Shown: positions 50,105 through 60,522, counted from the first letter of the stretch. The stretch: DNA of 64,000 bases from Balneolaceae bacterium (GCA_017640665.1 JAEPQE010000001.1:62001-126000); one strand, 5' to 3'. Notes: generated by a model from the sequence alone, not told the origin. Made by a program: numbers and translations.

Positions 50105-53098
50105 TTAAGAATCCGTCTGCTCTATGAGTGTTTGAGCTTTTTGGGCAGCTTCGGTACCGGGATAGGTTTCGATTATTTCATTAAGAATGGCCAATGCATC
50201 TCCCCGGTTACCGAGTAAAATATTACATTCGGCCGAATTGTACATCCCGAGAGAAACCCAGCTATCGAAAGCTTCGAAAAGAACTTTTACTTTGGCGTAT
50301 TCAGCAATTGCTGCTTCGAAGTTGTTTTGATCCTGTTGAAGTCTGCCCAGATAGAATTGAGCCTCAGCTCCAATATCAGTGGTGTTTCGTTCTGCGATTG
50401 GCGCTAAGATTGTTTGTGCTTCCTCATAATTTGCTTCAGCGCGAGCAACTTTGCCCAAACCAACACTAGCTGCTTCATTTCCGGGATTCACTTCCAGTGC
50501 ACTTTCATATTCTTCTCGGGCAGTTTCCAACTCATTCTGAGCCAGGCTTGCATTTCCCATCCCGATATAGGCCTCCTGTGCAAAACGACTTGCCGTTCTC
50601 AATAATTGATCGAAATAACCGTGCGAAGTTTCGTATTCGCCTTGCTCATAGTACAGTAGTCCAAGAGAAGTTAATGCTGATGGCACCTGACCGTCATTCG
50701 GATAATCGTCAACTATAGTTTGATAGGAGCTGATTGCGCGATCAATTTGACCTAGTTGTCGATAAGACTCTCCAAGGTTAGAATAAGCTTCCGGAGCAAG
50801 CGCATCAGAATTAGTTACTCTGAGATACTGTCGGAATTCCCTAATTGCTCCTTCATAATCTCCGGTTTGGAATACCGTTTCTGCCTGCCGATACCGAAGA
50901 CGATCGGCAGTGGAACTTTGCGGATTATCCCCAAGAAAATCTTCCAGAATTACGGAACTAGAATCCTGCCCACCTGAGGAAAGCTGCGCATATTGAATTC
51001 CATTGATGGCCTCAATGATATAGCGACTCCGCGGATAGTTATCGAGTACTTTTTTATAAGCACCGATTGCACGATCGTATTCTCCGGCATTATAATAAGC
51101 ATCCCCTATATTGTATTGAGAACGAGCTGCCCAATCTGTTCCAGGATATCGGTTTATCACCGTTTGAAATTCCTCAATCGCCTGAGAATAGTTCGAGGTG
51201 TTTAAATAAATGTAAGCGACATTATATTGTGCTTGCTCCCGAAGTCGGCTAAATGGATAGATTCTGAGCATTCTTCGGAAGTTACTTACTGCCTCAAATG
51301 TCCGGTTTGAGCGGTAATAACTGTTTGCAACCTGAAACATGGCGTAATCGCCTCCTGGTTCTGCTCCAATAGCTTGATTATAGAATCGAATCGCATCCCG
51401 ATATTCTCCAAGTGCATAGTACGCATCTCCAATTCTCAGCTGAGTATCAATGTCATAAGGAAAAAGAGCAATTGGTGGTGCCTCATAATTGTTCAGGAAA
51501 TCCTCAAGTGGACCTACAGCTAAATCATACTGCCCGGTTTTGAAATAACTCCATCCCAAAGAATATTTAGCCGCTCCAACCATTTCGTTATCTGGATAGT
51601 TTTTGATAAACATATCAAAGCGACGAGCTGCATTTGAGAACTGATCGAGCTTATAATAGCTGTCGGCGCTCCAGAACAGAGCTTCTTCTCCCAGTTCAGT
51701 ATCAGGTGCTTCCGCATATACTGATTCAAAGATGGGCTGTGCTTGTTCATATGCTTGATTTCTGAACAAAATCCATGCTTTTTGAAATCGTGCTTGTCGC
51801 TTCAGCGCCGGATCAATATCACCTACTCTTTCGGCTTCTTCGAAGGCTTGTGTTGCCCGGGTGAATTCGTTGTTTGCAAAGTAGGCTTCACCTAACATCG
51901 TGTAAATCTTACCCGGATCTTTTAACGATTCCTGATTACGAACTAACGTCAATAAAGTCTCAATTGATTCTCCATAACTCCCTCCTTCAAAAGCCGAAAT
52001 CGCCCACTCATAATAGGCTTCTTCAACCCAAAGTCCTGATTTATAGTTGTCTCCGAACTGCTGGAACGTATCCATCGAACGCTGAAAATTGCCCGCCAGT
52101 TTGTGGTTTACAGCTTCATAATAAGTTGCCTTCCTCGATAGCTCATTATCCCGGGTAATGGCCTTCTCGAATGATTGAGCCGCCCAGTGGTAAACACCTT
52201 GTCTGTGATAGAGCCATCCCAATCCATAGTGTGCCGCGGCCTCTAATTCCGTTCCTTTTGTCAGGTTGATGTATTGCAGATAGTCTTTGGTTGCCTCATC
52301 ATAATTACCCAGATAATTATGCGCTTCAGCCATCAGGAACAATGCCTTTATTTTGGATTGATCATCCAGATAAGGCATCTGTGCATTTAAGGCTTCAATA
52401 GCTTCCGGAAATCTGCCTTCTTGATAATAAGATTCACCGAGAGCTGTACCTACTCTTCTGGTTACAGGATTATTTGGATACCTGGACTTGAGTAATTCAA
52501 AAGCAATCGCTGAGGAATCGTATTCATTTTCGGTGAGATATAACCTCCCACGAGCATAAAGAGCTTTTGGAGCCCAATGTGATTGTGGATATTCATCAGC
52601 TAATTTTAAAAAATAGCTTCTTGATTGGCTGTAATCTTGTTTTTCAGCAGCTGCCTCTGCTACCCAATAAAGCGTTTTGGCAGCTTTCGTTTTCCCCATC
52701 CACGAATCTACTGCCTGATTGTAGTAATCGATAGCTTCATCATAATTGCCGTTATCCGTAAAACGGTGCCCTAAATCTTTAAGTAGAATCACTGAAAGGT
52801 CGCTTCCGGGATATTCCAGAATAAATTCCTGGTAGTATGATTCTATGTTTGATGAATCCGCCCCTGTTTTGGCCCGTGCAATGTAATAGTCTGATGAGAT
52901 TCCCAATTCATGTTTTGGGTGCTGACCATTAAATTCATCGAGTTGAGCTACTGCTTCTTCGAAGAAACCTTCATTATAAAGAGAAATCCCTCGTTCATAA
53001 TGGGAAGTAGATGCTTTTTGGAGATCCTGAGCCTGGACAGGATTTCCTATCAAAAAAAAGAGATAAAGTAAGAAGCTGCTTTTGACAACGAAGCGCAT
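50105..53098 (-). CDS. Exported protein made of tandem TPR repeats
   Basis: This 997-residue exported protein has a signal peptide (1-23, ending PVQAQ) and then about 25 TPR-like units of 33-37 residues to its end. Recurrent patterns are A-x-Y-x-L-G and YP.S.. endings (for example FLNNYEAPPIALFPYDIDTQL, and IGDAYYNAGEYDRAIGAYKK). Such proteins are periplasmic or outer-membrane scaffolds in Bacteroidota. It is the last gene of the operon BatA-membrane protein-hflX-CBS-TPR, with 32 bases after the CBS gene. No enzymatic domain is visible. Confidence 0.85.
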   Translation of the reverse strand: MRFVVKSSFLLYLFFLIGNPVQAQDLQKASTSHYERGISLYNEGFFEEAVAQLDEFNGQHPKHELGISSDYYIARAKTGADSSNIESYYQEFILEYPGSDLSVILLKDLGHRFTDNGNYDEAIDYYNQAVDSWMGKTKAAKTLYWVAEAAAEKQDYSQSRSYFLKLADEYPQSHWAPKALYARGRLYLTENEYDSSAIAFELLKSRYPNNPVTRRVGTALGESYYQEGRFPEAIEALNAQMPYLDDQSKIKALFLMAEAHNYLGNYDEATKDYLQYINLTKGTELEAAAHYGLGWLYHRQGVYHWAAQSFEKAITRDNELSRKATYYEAVNHKLAGNFQRSMDTFQQFGDNYKSGLWVEEAYYEWAISAFEGGSYGESIETLLTLVRNQESLKDPGKIYTMLGEAYFANNEFTRATQAFEEAERVGDIDPALKRQARFQKAWILFRNQAYEQAQPIFESVYAEAPDTELGEEALFWSADSYYKLDQFSNAARRFDMFIKNYPDNEMVGAAKYSLGWSYFKTGQYDLAVGPLEDFLNNYEAPPIALFPYDIDTQLRIGDAYYALGEYRDAIRFYNQAIGAEPGGDYAMFQVANSYYRSNRTFEAVSNFRRMLRIYPFSRLREQAQYNVAYIYLNTSNYSQAIEEFQTVINRYPGTDWAARSQYNIGDAYYNAGEYDRAIGAYKKVLDNYPRSRYIIEAINGIQYAQLSSGGQDSSSVILEDFLGDNPQSSTADRLRYRQAETVFQTGDYEGAIREFRQYLRVTNSDALAPEAYSNLGESYRQLGQIDRAISSYQTIVDDYPNDGQVPSALTSLGLLYYEQGEYETSHGYFDQLLRTASRFAQEAYIGMGNASLAQNELETAREEYESALEVNPGNEAASVGLGKVARAEANYEEAQTILAPIAERNTTDIGAEAQFYLGRLQQDQNNFEAAIAEYAKVKVLFEAFDSWVSLGMYNSAECNILLGNRGDALAILNEIIETYPGTEAAQKAQTLIEQTDS

Positions 53099-53130
53099 TG
53101 AGATTGCGAAATATGGGTTAGGTTTACTCC

Positions 53131-53793
53131 TTATATGTCAAGATACCGAATAAGTTCGTCAGCTCTGTCAGAAAAATCTTTTTCCATAGTAGCGCTGCTT
53201 ATTTGGGATGTTACCACATAGCCGTAACGTTGTAATGCTAAACTTACTGCAGAAGAATCTTCGATACTTAGTTTTACTGAAACCCTGTAAAAGTCGTTTG
53301 TTTCACCGGGTTTTTGAACAGCTACACCGAGAATTTTAGCATTTTCTGATTCTATAATCCGGATCACCTCAGAAAGCGTAAAATCATAGGGCATCATTTC
53401 AATAGTCAGAACTGATCCGAAGGATTCCAGATTGAACAGATTTCCAAGTGCTTCAAGGACTTCCCGTTTCTTAATCACTCCCAGAAAATTATTCTCGCCA
53501 TCAACTACAGGGAGAATAAATAACTCGTGGGATAACATCTTGCGGGTAGCTTCGAACAGATGCTGTTCCTGAGGCAGAGATATATTGTCATCGAGAGGTA
53601 CTTGTTGTATAAGAACTTCTTCGTTCTCAACCTCAATCAAAGTCTCCAAAGAAACCATCCCGACCAGTTTACCTTCATCTACTACCGGAAACTTGGTGGT
53701 ATGAAGTAAATCCAACTTAGTTAATGCCAGAGCTATTGCATCTGTAGTCTTAAGTGGGGCGATTTCTGTATTTAGAATTTCACGTACTTGCAT
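53131..53793 (-). CDS. CBS-pair and ACT-like domain protein
   Basis: This 220-residue cytoplasmic protein has a CBS pair: module 1 (about 1-55, with LHTTKFPVVDEGKLVGMVSL) and module 2 (about 65-118, with LFILPVVDGENNFLGVIKKR). It continues with an ACT-like ligand-binding region (about 128-200, LTIEMMPYDFTLSEVIRIIE). CBS pairs bind adenosyl nucleotides, and ACT domains often bind small ligands. It is 2 bases after hflX and 32 bases before the TPR gene, so it belongs to their operon. A nucleotide-sensing role is inference. Confidence 0.85.
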   Translation of the reverse strand: MQVREILNTEIAPLKTTDAIALALTKLDLLHTTKFPVVDEGKLVGMVSLETLIEVENEEVLIQQVPLDDNISLPQEQHLFEATRKMLSHELFILPVVDGENNFLGVIKKREVLEALGNLFNLESFGSVLTIEMMPYDFTLSEVIRIIESENAKILGVAVQKPGETNDFYRVSVKLSIEDSSAVSLALQRYGYVVTSQISSATMEKDFSDRADELIRYLDI

Positions 53794-53795
53794 GC

Positions 53796-55085
53796 CTAGA
53801 TAACTTCTTTTTCCTCACCAATAGTATTTAACAAATGAGATAATTGCTTAAAATCTTTTTTGGCGATATTGAAGGTCAATTTCACATCGCTTCCCACATA
53901 TTCTTCGTGCTCAACCGTCGCATTCTCATGAATAAAAGCAACTGCTTTATATTTAGAAGCCGGAATCTGAAGCGTTTCTGTGATATAATTATCTTCGATT
54001 AGATCTTCGATTTTACTTTCCAATTCTGATAACCCAATCCCTCGTTCAGCAGAAACAAAACAAGCATCCGGGTATTCGTCGCGCATATATGCAACTTGTT
54101 CTGCATCCATTTTGTCTACCTTATTGAGCACTAAAATGGTACGTGTGTTGGTAGCATCGAGCTCTTCCAGTGTGGTATCGACTACATCGATATATTCGTG
54201 CGCCATGTTTGATGAGCCATCAACCACATGGAGCAAAATATCTGCTTCCCGTACCTCATCCAGCGTAGATTTGAAACTCTCAATCAAATTGTGAGGGAGT
54301 TTTCTTATGAATCCAACGGTATCTGATAGAAGTACTTCATGGTTTTCGAGTTGATGTCTCCTTACGGTAGAATCGAGTGTAGCAAACAAGCGGTTTTCTG
54401 CAAGCACGTCGCTTTCTGTGAAAGCATTCATCAAAGTAGATTTCCCCGCATTAGTATATCCAACCAATGAAATTCTCGTCATCCCTTCACGACTCTTACG
54501 CTGTGTTGTTCGCTGGCGATCTAATTTCTCCAGCTTACTCTTTAATACTCCAATGCGCTGACCGATAATTCTTCTATCTGTCTCGATCTGAGTTTCACCG
54601 GGACCTTTTGTTCCGATTCCACCACTTTGACGGGAAAGGTGAGTCCAATAGCGAGTCAACCTGGGAAGCAAGTATTGAAGCTGCGCCAACTCAACCTGTG
54701 TTTTAGCTGCTGAGGTTTTAGCGCGAGAAGCAAATATATCCAAAATCAGTGCACTTCGATCAAGAACCTTGGCATCGGTGCCTGCTTCTACATTCCTGAT
54801 TTGGGTTGGAGAAAGATCATCGTCAAAAATAATAGTCCCGATGTTCAGACCTTTCATCTGCCCTTTTAACTCCTGTAGTTTACCCTTTCCCACATAGGTA
54901 GAAACATCAGGGCGTGTACGATTTTGAAGTACTTTTTCAACGGTTACTCCACCTGCCGTATCGGTGAGCATTTCCAGCTCTTCTAAATATTCTTCGGCTT
55001 GGCGGCGGGAAGTATCAGGACCATAAAGCCCAACCAGCATTACTCGTTCTTTCTCTATATCTGAATTTTTAACGTCGTCTAGCAA
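53796..55085 (-). CDS. hflX: Ribosome-associated GTPase HflX
   Basis: This 429-residue GTPase binds 50S or 70S ribosomes and helps split stalled or hibernating ribosomes. The N-terminal HflX domain (about 1-190) has TRPDVSTYVGKGKLQEL near 57 and GPGETQIETDRR near 161. The Obg-like GTPase has G1 GYTNAGKS (209-216), G3 DTVGF (255-259) and G4 NKVD (about 326). The C-terminal region ends with a short helical segment. It is the third gene of a five-gene operon and is 11 bases after the preceding membrane protein gene. Confidence 0.96.
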   Translation of the reverse strand: MLDDVKNSDIEKERVMLVGLYGPDTSRRQAEEYLEELEMLTDTAGGVTVEKVLQNRTRPDVSTYVGKGKLQELKGQMKGLNIGTIIFDDDLSPTQIRNVEAGTDAKVLDRSALILDIFASRAKTSAAKTQVELAQLQYLLPRLTRYWTHLSRQSGGIGTKGPGETQIETDRRIIGQRIGVLKSKLEKLDRQRTTQRKSREGMTRISLVGYTNAGKSTLMNAFTESDVLAENRLFATLDSTVRRHQLENHEVLLSDTVGFIRKLPHNLIESFKSTLDEVREADILLHVVDGSSNMAHEYIDVVDTTLEELDATNTRTILVLNKVDKMDAEQVAYMRDEYPDACFVSAERGIGLSELESKIEDLIEDNYITETLQIPASKYKAVAFIHENATVEHEEYVGSDVKLTFNIAKKDFKQLSHLLNTIGEEKEVI

Positions 55086-55096
55086 TCAGTATCCTT

Positions 55097-55681
55097 TTAT
55101 TCTTCTTGAATTCTCCTGAGATCAATTTTGGGAAGTGATTCTTCCTCAAAGCGTGATTTCAGCTTCAAAGATACCACTTTTTTGAATGCTTTGCGTTTTG
55201 CAACAGGTACAAAGAGTCGTAACTGCTTATAGCCTTTGGTAAGCGTTTTATTCATCTCTGAATAGGTAAAAGTAAATTCGGAACCCTGAAGGCTTTCGCG
55301 CTCCACAAAGTCCATGACCTGAAACCATGGGATCGTTTGAGATGGCTCATTCATGTTCTTTACAATTCCATAATCAGTTATATAATGTTTTGAGGCAAGG
55401 TAGCTTGAAATGAACCACATGCATCCAATCCAAAAGTAAGCAGCAAAAACTGTATAGTTCGCTGTATCACCGATTAAATATACCACAGAGCCAAGTGCCC
55501 CGATCAAACCAAGAAACACCGTAGCGAACAAGGGATAACCTCTCATTTTACCTGCGCGCCAATTTAGCCTCACATTTCTTAAACGGAATTTATTCTGAAG
55601 AGAATATCCGGCAAGTAAAGTGGATGCAATGGTAAAGAGTACCACGGTTCCGTAAAAAAATATGAGAAGTATTTCTTTCAT
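55097..55681 (-). CDS. Membrane protein of unknown function next to BatA
   Basis: This protein of about 194 residues has three predicted helices (about 5-27, 54-75, 83-103) followed by a soluble C-terminal domain of alternating strands. That domain (KHYITDYGIVKN and QTIPWFQVMDF) resembles bacterial PH-like domains that sit after membrane helices; this is a weak structural call. The ATG at 55681 overlaps the BatA stop by one base (TAATG), so it is translated with it. The frame extends 87 bases upstream inside the BatA gene, which I ignored. Confidence 0.7.
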   Translation of the reverse strand: MKEILLIFFYGTVVLFTIASTLLAGYSLQNKFRLRNVRLNWRAGKMRGYPLFATVFLGLIGALGSVVYLIGDTANYTVFAAYFWIGCMWFISSYLASKHYITDYGIVKNMNEPSQTIPWFQVMDFVERESLQGSEFTFTYSEMNKTLTKGYKQLRLFVPVAKRKAFKKVVSLKLKSRFEEESLPKIDLRRIQEE

Positions 55682-57774
55682 TAGGTTATTTTTTCTGCCT
55701 TGTAAAGTACGGAAAGCAAAGATTCTATCACTAAAAAAAGCAATCCTGCTAACATAAACCAACTCCATATTTCGCGACCGAATCCGGAAGCTTTAATTTC
55801 TGCTTCTAACGATTCGTCACCTAAATCGGATGCATCCACATAAGCTATATCTTCAAGTATTGATTCTATGTTTCGGCTAGCAAAGTCAGATTCATTCCGT
55901 TCCAGATTAACTGCCACAGAATATTCACGGTTTTCATCCGAAATAGTTACCCATCCTGGTCTCCATGCCTCCGCCGGGTAAGTTAACTGAGCTCCCATTG
56001 CTGCAACCCGCGCATCAGGAATAACGGTTTCTTCATCTACCCTTATCGAAACATTTTCTGCGTCTACATCGCCTGACCAACTAAACGTTTCCCCGAGTTG
56101 ATGAGTAGCAAATCCGCCTTCATCTGATGACGCTGCGTACAATAAAGCTCTATAGTATAACGGAGCGTACAATGGTTTTACAGCAAAATTAGACCAGCCA
56201 GGGGAGTTCCCAATACTGGATATAATCAACTTTCCTTCTCCAAAACGTTTGTCCCGGATTAATGGATCACCCGTGTTGAGCGTAAGAATATTAAATCCAC
56301 CGGGAGATGAAGATGGTTTTAGTTTGTAGTAGTAATACACATCCGGATCTGCAATTCTGAGGTCTTCATTTTCATCTCTCTCGAACAGGCCTGCAAAAAT
56401 AGGATGATCTTCCTGAACTTCATTTCCTTTAGCTACTGAGTTGAATGAAGCATATTCTCCCATTATTCCTTCAAATTCGCCTACATTAAATTGGCGTAGA
56501 AAACTATTGTAGTTTCGAATATCCCCACTTTCTGATGGATAAAAAACAAGACCTCTTCCTCCCTGCACGAACTCCAAAAGGTTATTAAAAGCAAATTCAG
56601 GAATTGTTTTTATTCCATCTAAAATAATCGCGTCATACCCTGAAATTTCGTTTGTTCCAAGTATTTCAACTCCTGATTCTTCATAGCTTAGTTGAGCATC
56701 GTTATTTCCAGAAGCTTCAAGAACCACCCCGGTATATGATTCCAAAGAAGCTATTGCCGGTGTTTCTTCTTTTACCCATAAAATTCGCCGGGTTTCCGGT
56801 ACCTGAACTGTAAAAAAGTACTCGTTATCTTGGGTAAACTCATCCCCTTCGATGATTACTTTTCCGTTAGATGAACCCACTTTTTGTGGCACAACTTCAA
56901 AACTAAATGTCCTGCTCGAATTCGCTTCCATAGAAAGGGAATACTGCCCAACTAAACTCCCGGAGAATTCTAACGACACAAATTGATTAGCAATGGGAAC
57001 CTCCCCCTTATTCTCAACAGTTACCGTAAGATTAACCGGTAAACTAGCTCCGATCATATTTGTAGAAGATTCCAGATTAGTTACCACTGTATTCTGGACA
57101 TTCACTTCGCCCAGATTGATATAGCTGGTCGTAATCGATCGATCATCAGTTTCAGGAAATTCTCCATTGAACTGGCTTGATTGACCATCACCGAGAATAA
57201 ATAGTCGTTTGTTTTGATATGGAGCCTCGCTCAGCACTCCATACAAGTTTTCAATTCGATCGGTGGTATAATTCCCGCTTGAAATAACATCAATTTCTTC
57301 GATCCTGCGTAACAACTGGTTGTGCCCCACAATGGTCGAATACTGGGCCGCCCCGTTAGTTACCTGCAAAATAAACCGATCGTCTTCTTTTGATGAAGCT
57401 TCAATCGACTTCACAATGCTTTTAGCTTGTTCAATCAAAGGGCCCTTATCTCCGATTCTGCTCATACTAATGCTGTTGTCAATCAAAATGGCATTCAACG
57501 CAGGAGCCTGACTGTTAGCCGACCCGCTTAATCCCGGAGGCAAAAAAGGGCGTGCCAAAACCAACGCTAAGCAGGCGATTGCCAATAATCTTAGAAGCAG
57601 TAATAAGTAACGTTTAATCCTTATTTTACGAATGGTAGTTTTTTGTAGCTCCTTAAAAAATGCCAGTGTGGAGAATTCAACCCGCTGAGGTCTTCTTAAA
57701 TTCAAGAGATGAATTATGAGCGGCAACCCAATGGCTGAAACTGCAATCAAAAAAAGCGGGCTTAAAAAACTCAT
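55681..57774 (-). CDS. BatA N-terminal/VWA domain membrane protein
   Basis: This 697-residue protein has the BatA N-terminal domain (1-80: helix, then HLLNLRRPQRVEFSTLAFFK near 23, helix). A von Willebrand A-like domain (about 90-220) has its MIDAS-like DNSIS at about 97-101. It continues with a Ig-like segment and a glutamine-amidotransferase-like domain (about 340-560), and a C-terminal membrane helix (about 672-690). Large BatA proteins of this plan are common in Bacteroidota and are linked to envelope stress or MoxR-type systems. No moxR gene is adjacent. It leads the hflX operon. Confidence 0.85.
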   Translation of the reverse strand: MSFLSPLFLIAVSAIGLPLIIHLLNLRRPQRVEFSTLAFFKELQKTTIRKIRIKRYLLLLLRLLAIACLALVLARPFLPPGLSGSANSQAPALNAILIDNSISMSRIGDKGPLIEQAKSIVKSIEASSKEDDRFILQVTNGAAQYSTIVGHNQLLRRIEEIDVISSGNYTTDRIENLYGVLSEAPYQNKRLFILGDGQSSQFNGEFPETDDRSITTSYINLGEVNVQNTVVTNLESSTNMIGASLPVNLTVTVENKGEVPIANQFVSLEFSGSLVGQYSLSMEANSSRTFSFEVVPQKVGSSNGKVIIEGDEFTQDNEYFFTVQVPETRRILWVKEETPAIASLESYTGVVLEASGNNDAQLSYEESGVEILGTNEISGYDAIILDGIKTIPEFAFNNLLEFVQGGRGLVFYPSESGDIRNYNSFLRQFNVGEFEGIMGEYASFNSVAKGNEVQEDHPIFAGLFERDENEDLRIADPDVYYYYKLKPSSSPGGFNILTLNTGDPLIRDKRFGEGKLIISSIGNSPGWSNFAVKPLYAPLYYRALLYAASSDEGGFATHQLGETFSWSGDVDAENVSIRVDEETVIPDARVAAMGAQLTYPAEAWRPGWVTISDENREYSVAVNLERNESDFASRNIESILEDIAYVDASDLGDESLEAEIKASGFGREIWSWFMLAGLLFLVIESLLSVLYKAEKIT

Positions 57775-57885
57775 TTAGCTCAGAAAAAATGTTATTTTGT
57801 GGAAATATTAACGAAGGAACTTTTTGGATTTCCATGCATTAACGATGTATTGTAATATTCAAAAAACGACGGTCTAATTCCATTC

Positions 57886-60522
57886 ATGCAACGTACTCAT
57901 TGCTCAATCATTACCTTTTTTTGCATTGTCATTCTATGGGGATGTAATGCTATTCCTGAACGAAGCTGGGTCAGGTTAATTCCCGAGGAATCTACTTTTC
58001 TAATTGTTCCTAAAGCCGGAGTGGAACTCAGCGACATTTCTCAGACCGAATACGCTCCTATTTTAGATGATTTAACTCCCACTGCCCTTCAGCAGGTACT
58101 GGAAATTGATTCCATGATTACTCAGAACCTGGATTTGAAAGCATTGGTTCTGTATCCGGCCGCCTCAACAGAGTCACAGTTTCTTTGGATTAGCGAAACC
58201 GAGCAGGAAATTGAGGAATGGGTTTCTGCTTTTTATGAACCTTTTGAGCAAAATAATTATTCTTTTTCCGGTATCAATATTCACAAAATAAACATTCGTG
58301 AGTATCAACTTTTTGTAGCCCAGATCCATGACTGGCTGGTTGCTTCCCCATCAAGCCGGGCAGTAGAAAACTCATTGAGAGCGTATTCCGGAATCAGCAG
58401 AAGCATGGAAGTTGAATCAGAACCTACTCCAGGACAGCTTATTGTAAATTCGGAACATCTGGATCACTGGGTGCAGCAGTTTACTCAGGTAACATTTCGT
58501 CCATCGGTGATGGGAGCATTTACCGGAGTACACCCGACTTCTTTAAGCTATACTCCCTCAGAAAATACTAATCCTGCCTTTGATTTTACCGGAACACTGG
58601 ATTTAAAAGACACCACAAGATCAGAGTTAATTCAGGCGCTTACTTCAGAGAACAGAACGATCACTCTGGATCGGTTCATCGCAAGTAACGCTGCCGCTTT
58701 TGGGATTTTCAGACTCCAGCCCAAACTTATTCCTAAAAATCTGGATGGAACTCTTTCACGTATTGATTCTCTTTTAATTTCCGATTCAGATACCTATCGT
58801 GACCTTGCACTTGCTACCGATCATGAGTTTGCTGTGGTAACCTTTCCTGAATCGGGCTTACTTGCGACCGGAGAGTATTTATTTCTCAGAAAATTGCAGA
58901 GTGTAAATGCTTTTAGAAATAACATTGAGGGTTTTGCCGAACAAGGATTAATTGAAAAAACCGGAAACTCATATTACATCCAAAGTGAAATACTGGCCCA
59001 ACTTGTTGGGTCTGAATTGATTCCATTCACCGATTTCTACCTTTCTTTTTCAAGAGATGTAGCTATAATCTCGAAACGAAGAGGACTTTCGGAGAGCGTG
59101 GAATCTGACAGGAACAGACGTCGGGTTATTTATTATAATGAAACTTATTCTACTTCCCGAAGGAATATGCCTTCTGATATCAGTGGTTTTGTTTGGTCAT
59201 ACACGAACGATTTTCTGAAGTTCATCGAACCTTACCTGATGCCACGCACTACCCTTACAGGGCTTATCGGGCAATATGATATTACTGCAATGTCATTTTC
59301 CCGGGTTCCAAATTCAAACTCGGTGAATTTCAATTTTAAATCAATTACTGAAGAAGGCTCTACTCAACCTTACGATGAATTGTGGGTTCTTCCTATAAGT
59401 GGTGAGGAGCTCTCGGGCACTCCTGTGTTGGCAAATATTGTTGGGAGTTCTACGGAGGAAATCATCTTTTCAACAAGAGCCGGAAATGTTCGCGCTCTTG
59501 CATTTGATGGGACGGTGGTGATGAACGCGAATACCAATGGTGATGTCCCAGTTGGAAGCCCTGTACTATATGATTGGTATGGAAATGGACAACCTATTAT
59601 TCTACTTGCGGCTGGAACTAAAATTTATGCCTGGAATGAAGGCGGAAACCTGCTCCCACAATTCCCATTAGAGATTGGAGAACGAATAAGTGCTCCTATT
59701 GTGGTTACTGATGTGCTCAGAAATGGGATTCCTGAAATTATTGTGGCTACTGAAAACCGAAGAATTCATGTGCTAGATGGTCGTGGACAAAATGTGCGTG
59801 GCTGGCCTCAATTTACAAATACAATAGTGAACGCTACGCCCGTATTTACCGAAGTTGACGGAACATGGTCTATATGGGCATACTCCCAAAATATTCTGCA
59901 CAGCTGGTTACGTAGTGGAGGAATTCGCCCTGGCTATCCAACCTTTACCAATGCCAGCTTCACTAGTTCACCTTACATTTTTGAAAACCAGGTATTGGGC
60001 TCAGCCACAGATGGATATGTTTATTCCATTGGAAAACAACCTAGTTTTAAAGATTCTCTGGCAATAAGTATCCAAATGGATTCGATTTCTATAAAGTCTG
60101 TGTACGCCACAAATAATCAACTCACAAGCTTTTCGGTAGAACCAAATGTTCTATTAAGAGACAGCGTACGTTTTTACCGTTCCGATTTATATGTTACTCA
60201 AAGTGCTAACGGTTCTATTTTCATGTTCAATCCAATCGGGGAGCTGAAAGTTACTCATAGCCTTGGGCAGCCTGCTTCTAATACTATGGCTCCGCAAATT
60301 ATAGACATCAACGGAGATGGTGATATGGAATTAGTTGCTTTAGCTGATTTCGGAAGACTATTTGCCTGGGAGATTTTAACAGATCGAAGAATTTTCAACA
60401 TCCCAACTTCCGGAATGAAGTACCCGATCATAGCTGATCTTAATGGTGATGGGCAAAAAGAGCTGATCGCTCAAACCCGGGAAGGCCTTCGTTGCTGGAC
60501 AATAAATAAGATTGAAGAATAG
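57886..60522 (+). CDS. Large lipoprotein with DUF3352-like and VCBS-like repeat regions
   Basis: This 878-residue predicted lipoprotein has a lipobox ILWGC (Cys20) with an unusual Trp at -2. The N-terminal region (about 30-480) resembles DUF3352: AAFGIFRLQPK, then EFAVVTFPESGLLA are typical hydrophobic strands. The C-terminal region (about 500-878) is a propeller of VCBS/FG-GAP-like repeats. Calcium-type loops IDINGDGDMELVAL and ADLNGDGQKELIA are at the end. I do not know its function; a periplasmic binding protein or scaffold is likely. It is divergent from the BatA operon across 111 bases, and 42 bases before the ABC-F gene. Confidence 0.75.
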   Translation: MQRTHCSIITFFCIVILWGCNAIPERSWVRLIPEESTFLIVPKAGVELSDISQTEYAPILDDLTPTALQQVLEIDSMITQNLDLKALVLYPAASTESQFLWISETEQEIEEWVSAFYEPFEQNNYSFSGINIHKINIREYQLFVAQIHDWLVASPSSRAVENSLRAYSGISRSMEVESEPTPGQLIVNSEHLDHWVQQFTQVTFRPSVMGAFTGVHPTSLSYTPSENTNPAFDFTGTLDLKDTTRSELIQALTSENRTITLDRFIASNAAAFGIFRLQPKLIPKNLDGTLSRIDSLLISDSDTYRDLALATDHEFAVVTFPESGLLATGEYLFLRKLQSVNAFRNNIEGFAEQGLIEKTGNSYYIQSEILAQLVGSELIPFTDFYLSFSRDVAIISKRRGLSESVESDRNRRRVIYYNETYSTSRRNMPSDISGFVWSYTNDFLKFIEPYLMPRTTLTGLIGQYDITAMSFSRVPNSNSVNFNFKSITEEGSTQPYDELWVLPISGEELSGTPVLANIVGSSTEEIIFSTRAGNVRALAFDGTVVMNANTNGDVPVGSPVLYDWYGNGQPIILLAAGTKIYAWNEGGNLLPQFPLEIGERISAPIVVTDVLRNGIPEIIVATENRRIHVLDGRGQNVRGWPQFTNTIVNATPVFTEVDGTWSIWAYSQNILHSWLRSGGIRPGYPTFTNASFTSSPYIFENQVLGSATDGYVYSIGKQPSFKDSLAISIQMDSISIKSVYATNNQLTSFSVEPNVLLRDSVRFYRSDLYVTQSANGSIFMFNPIGELKVTHSLGQPASNTMAPQIIDINGDGDMELVALADFGRLFAWEILTDRRIFNIPTSGMKYPIIADLNGDGQKELIAQTREGLRCWTINKIEE

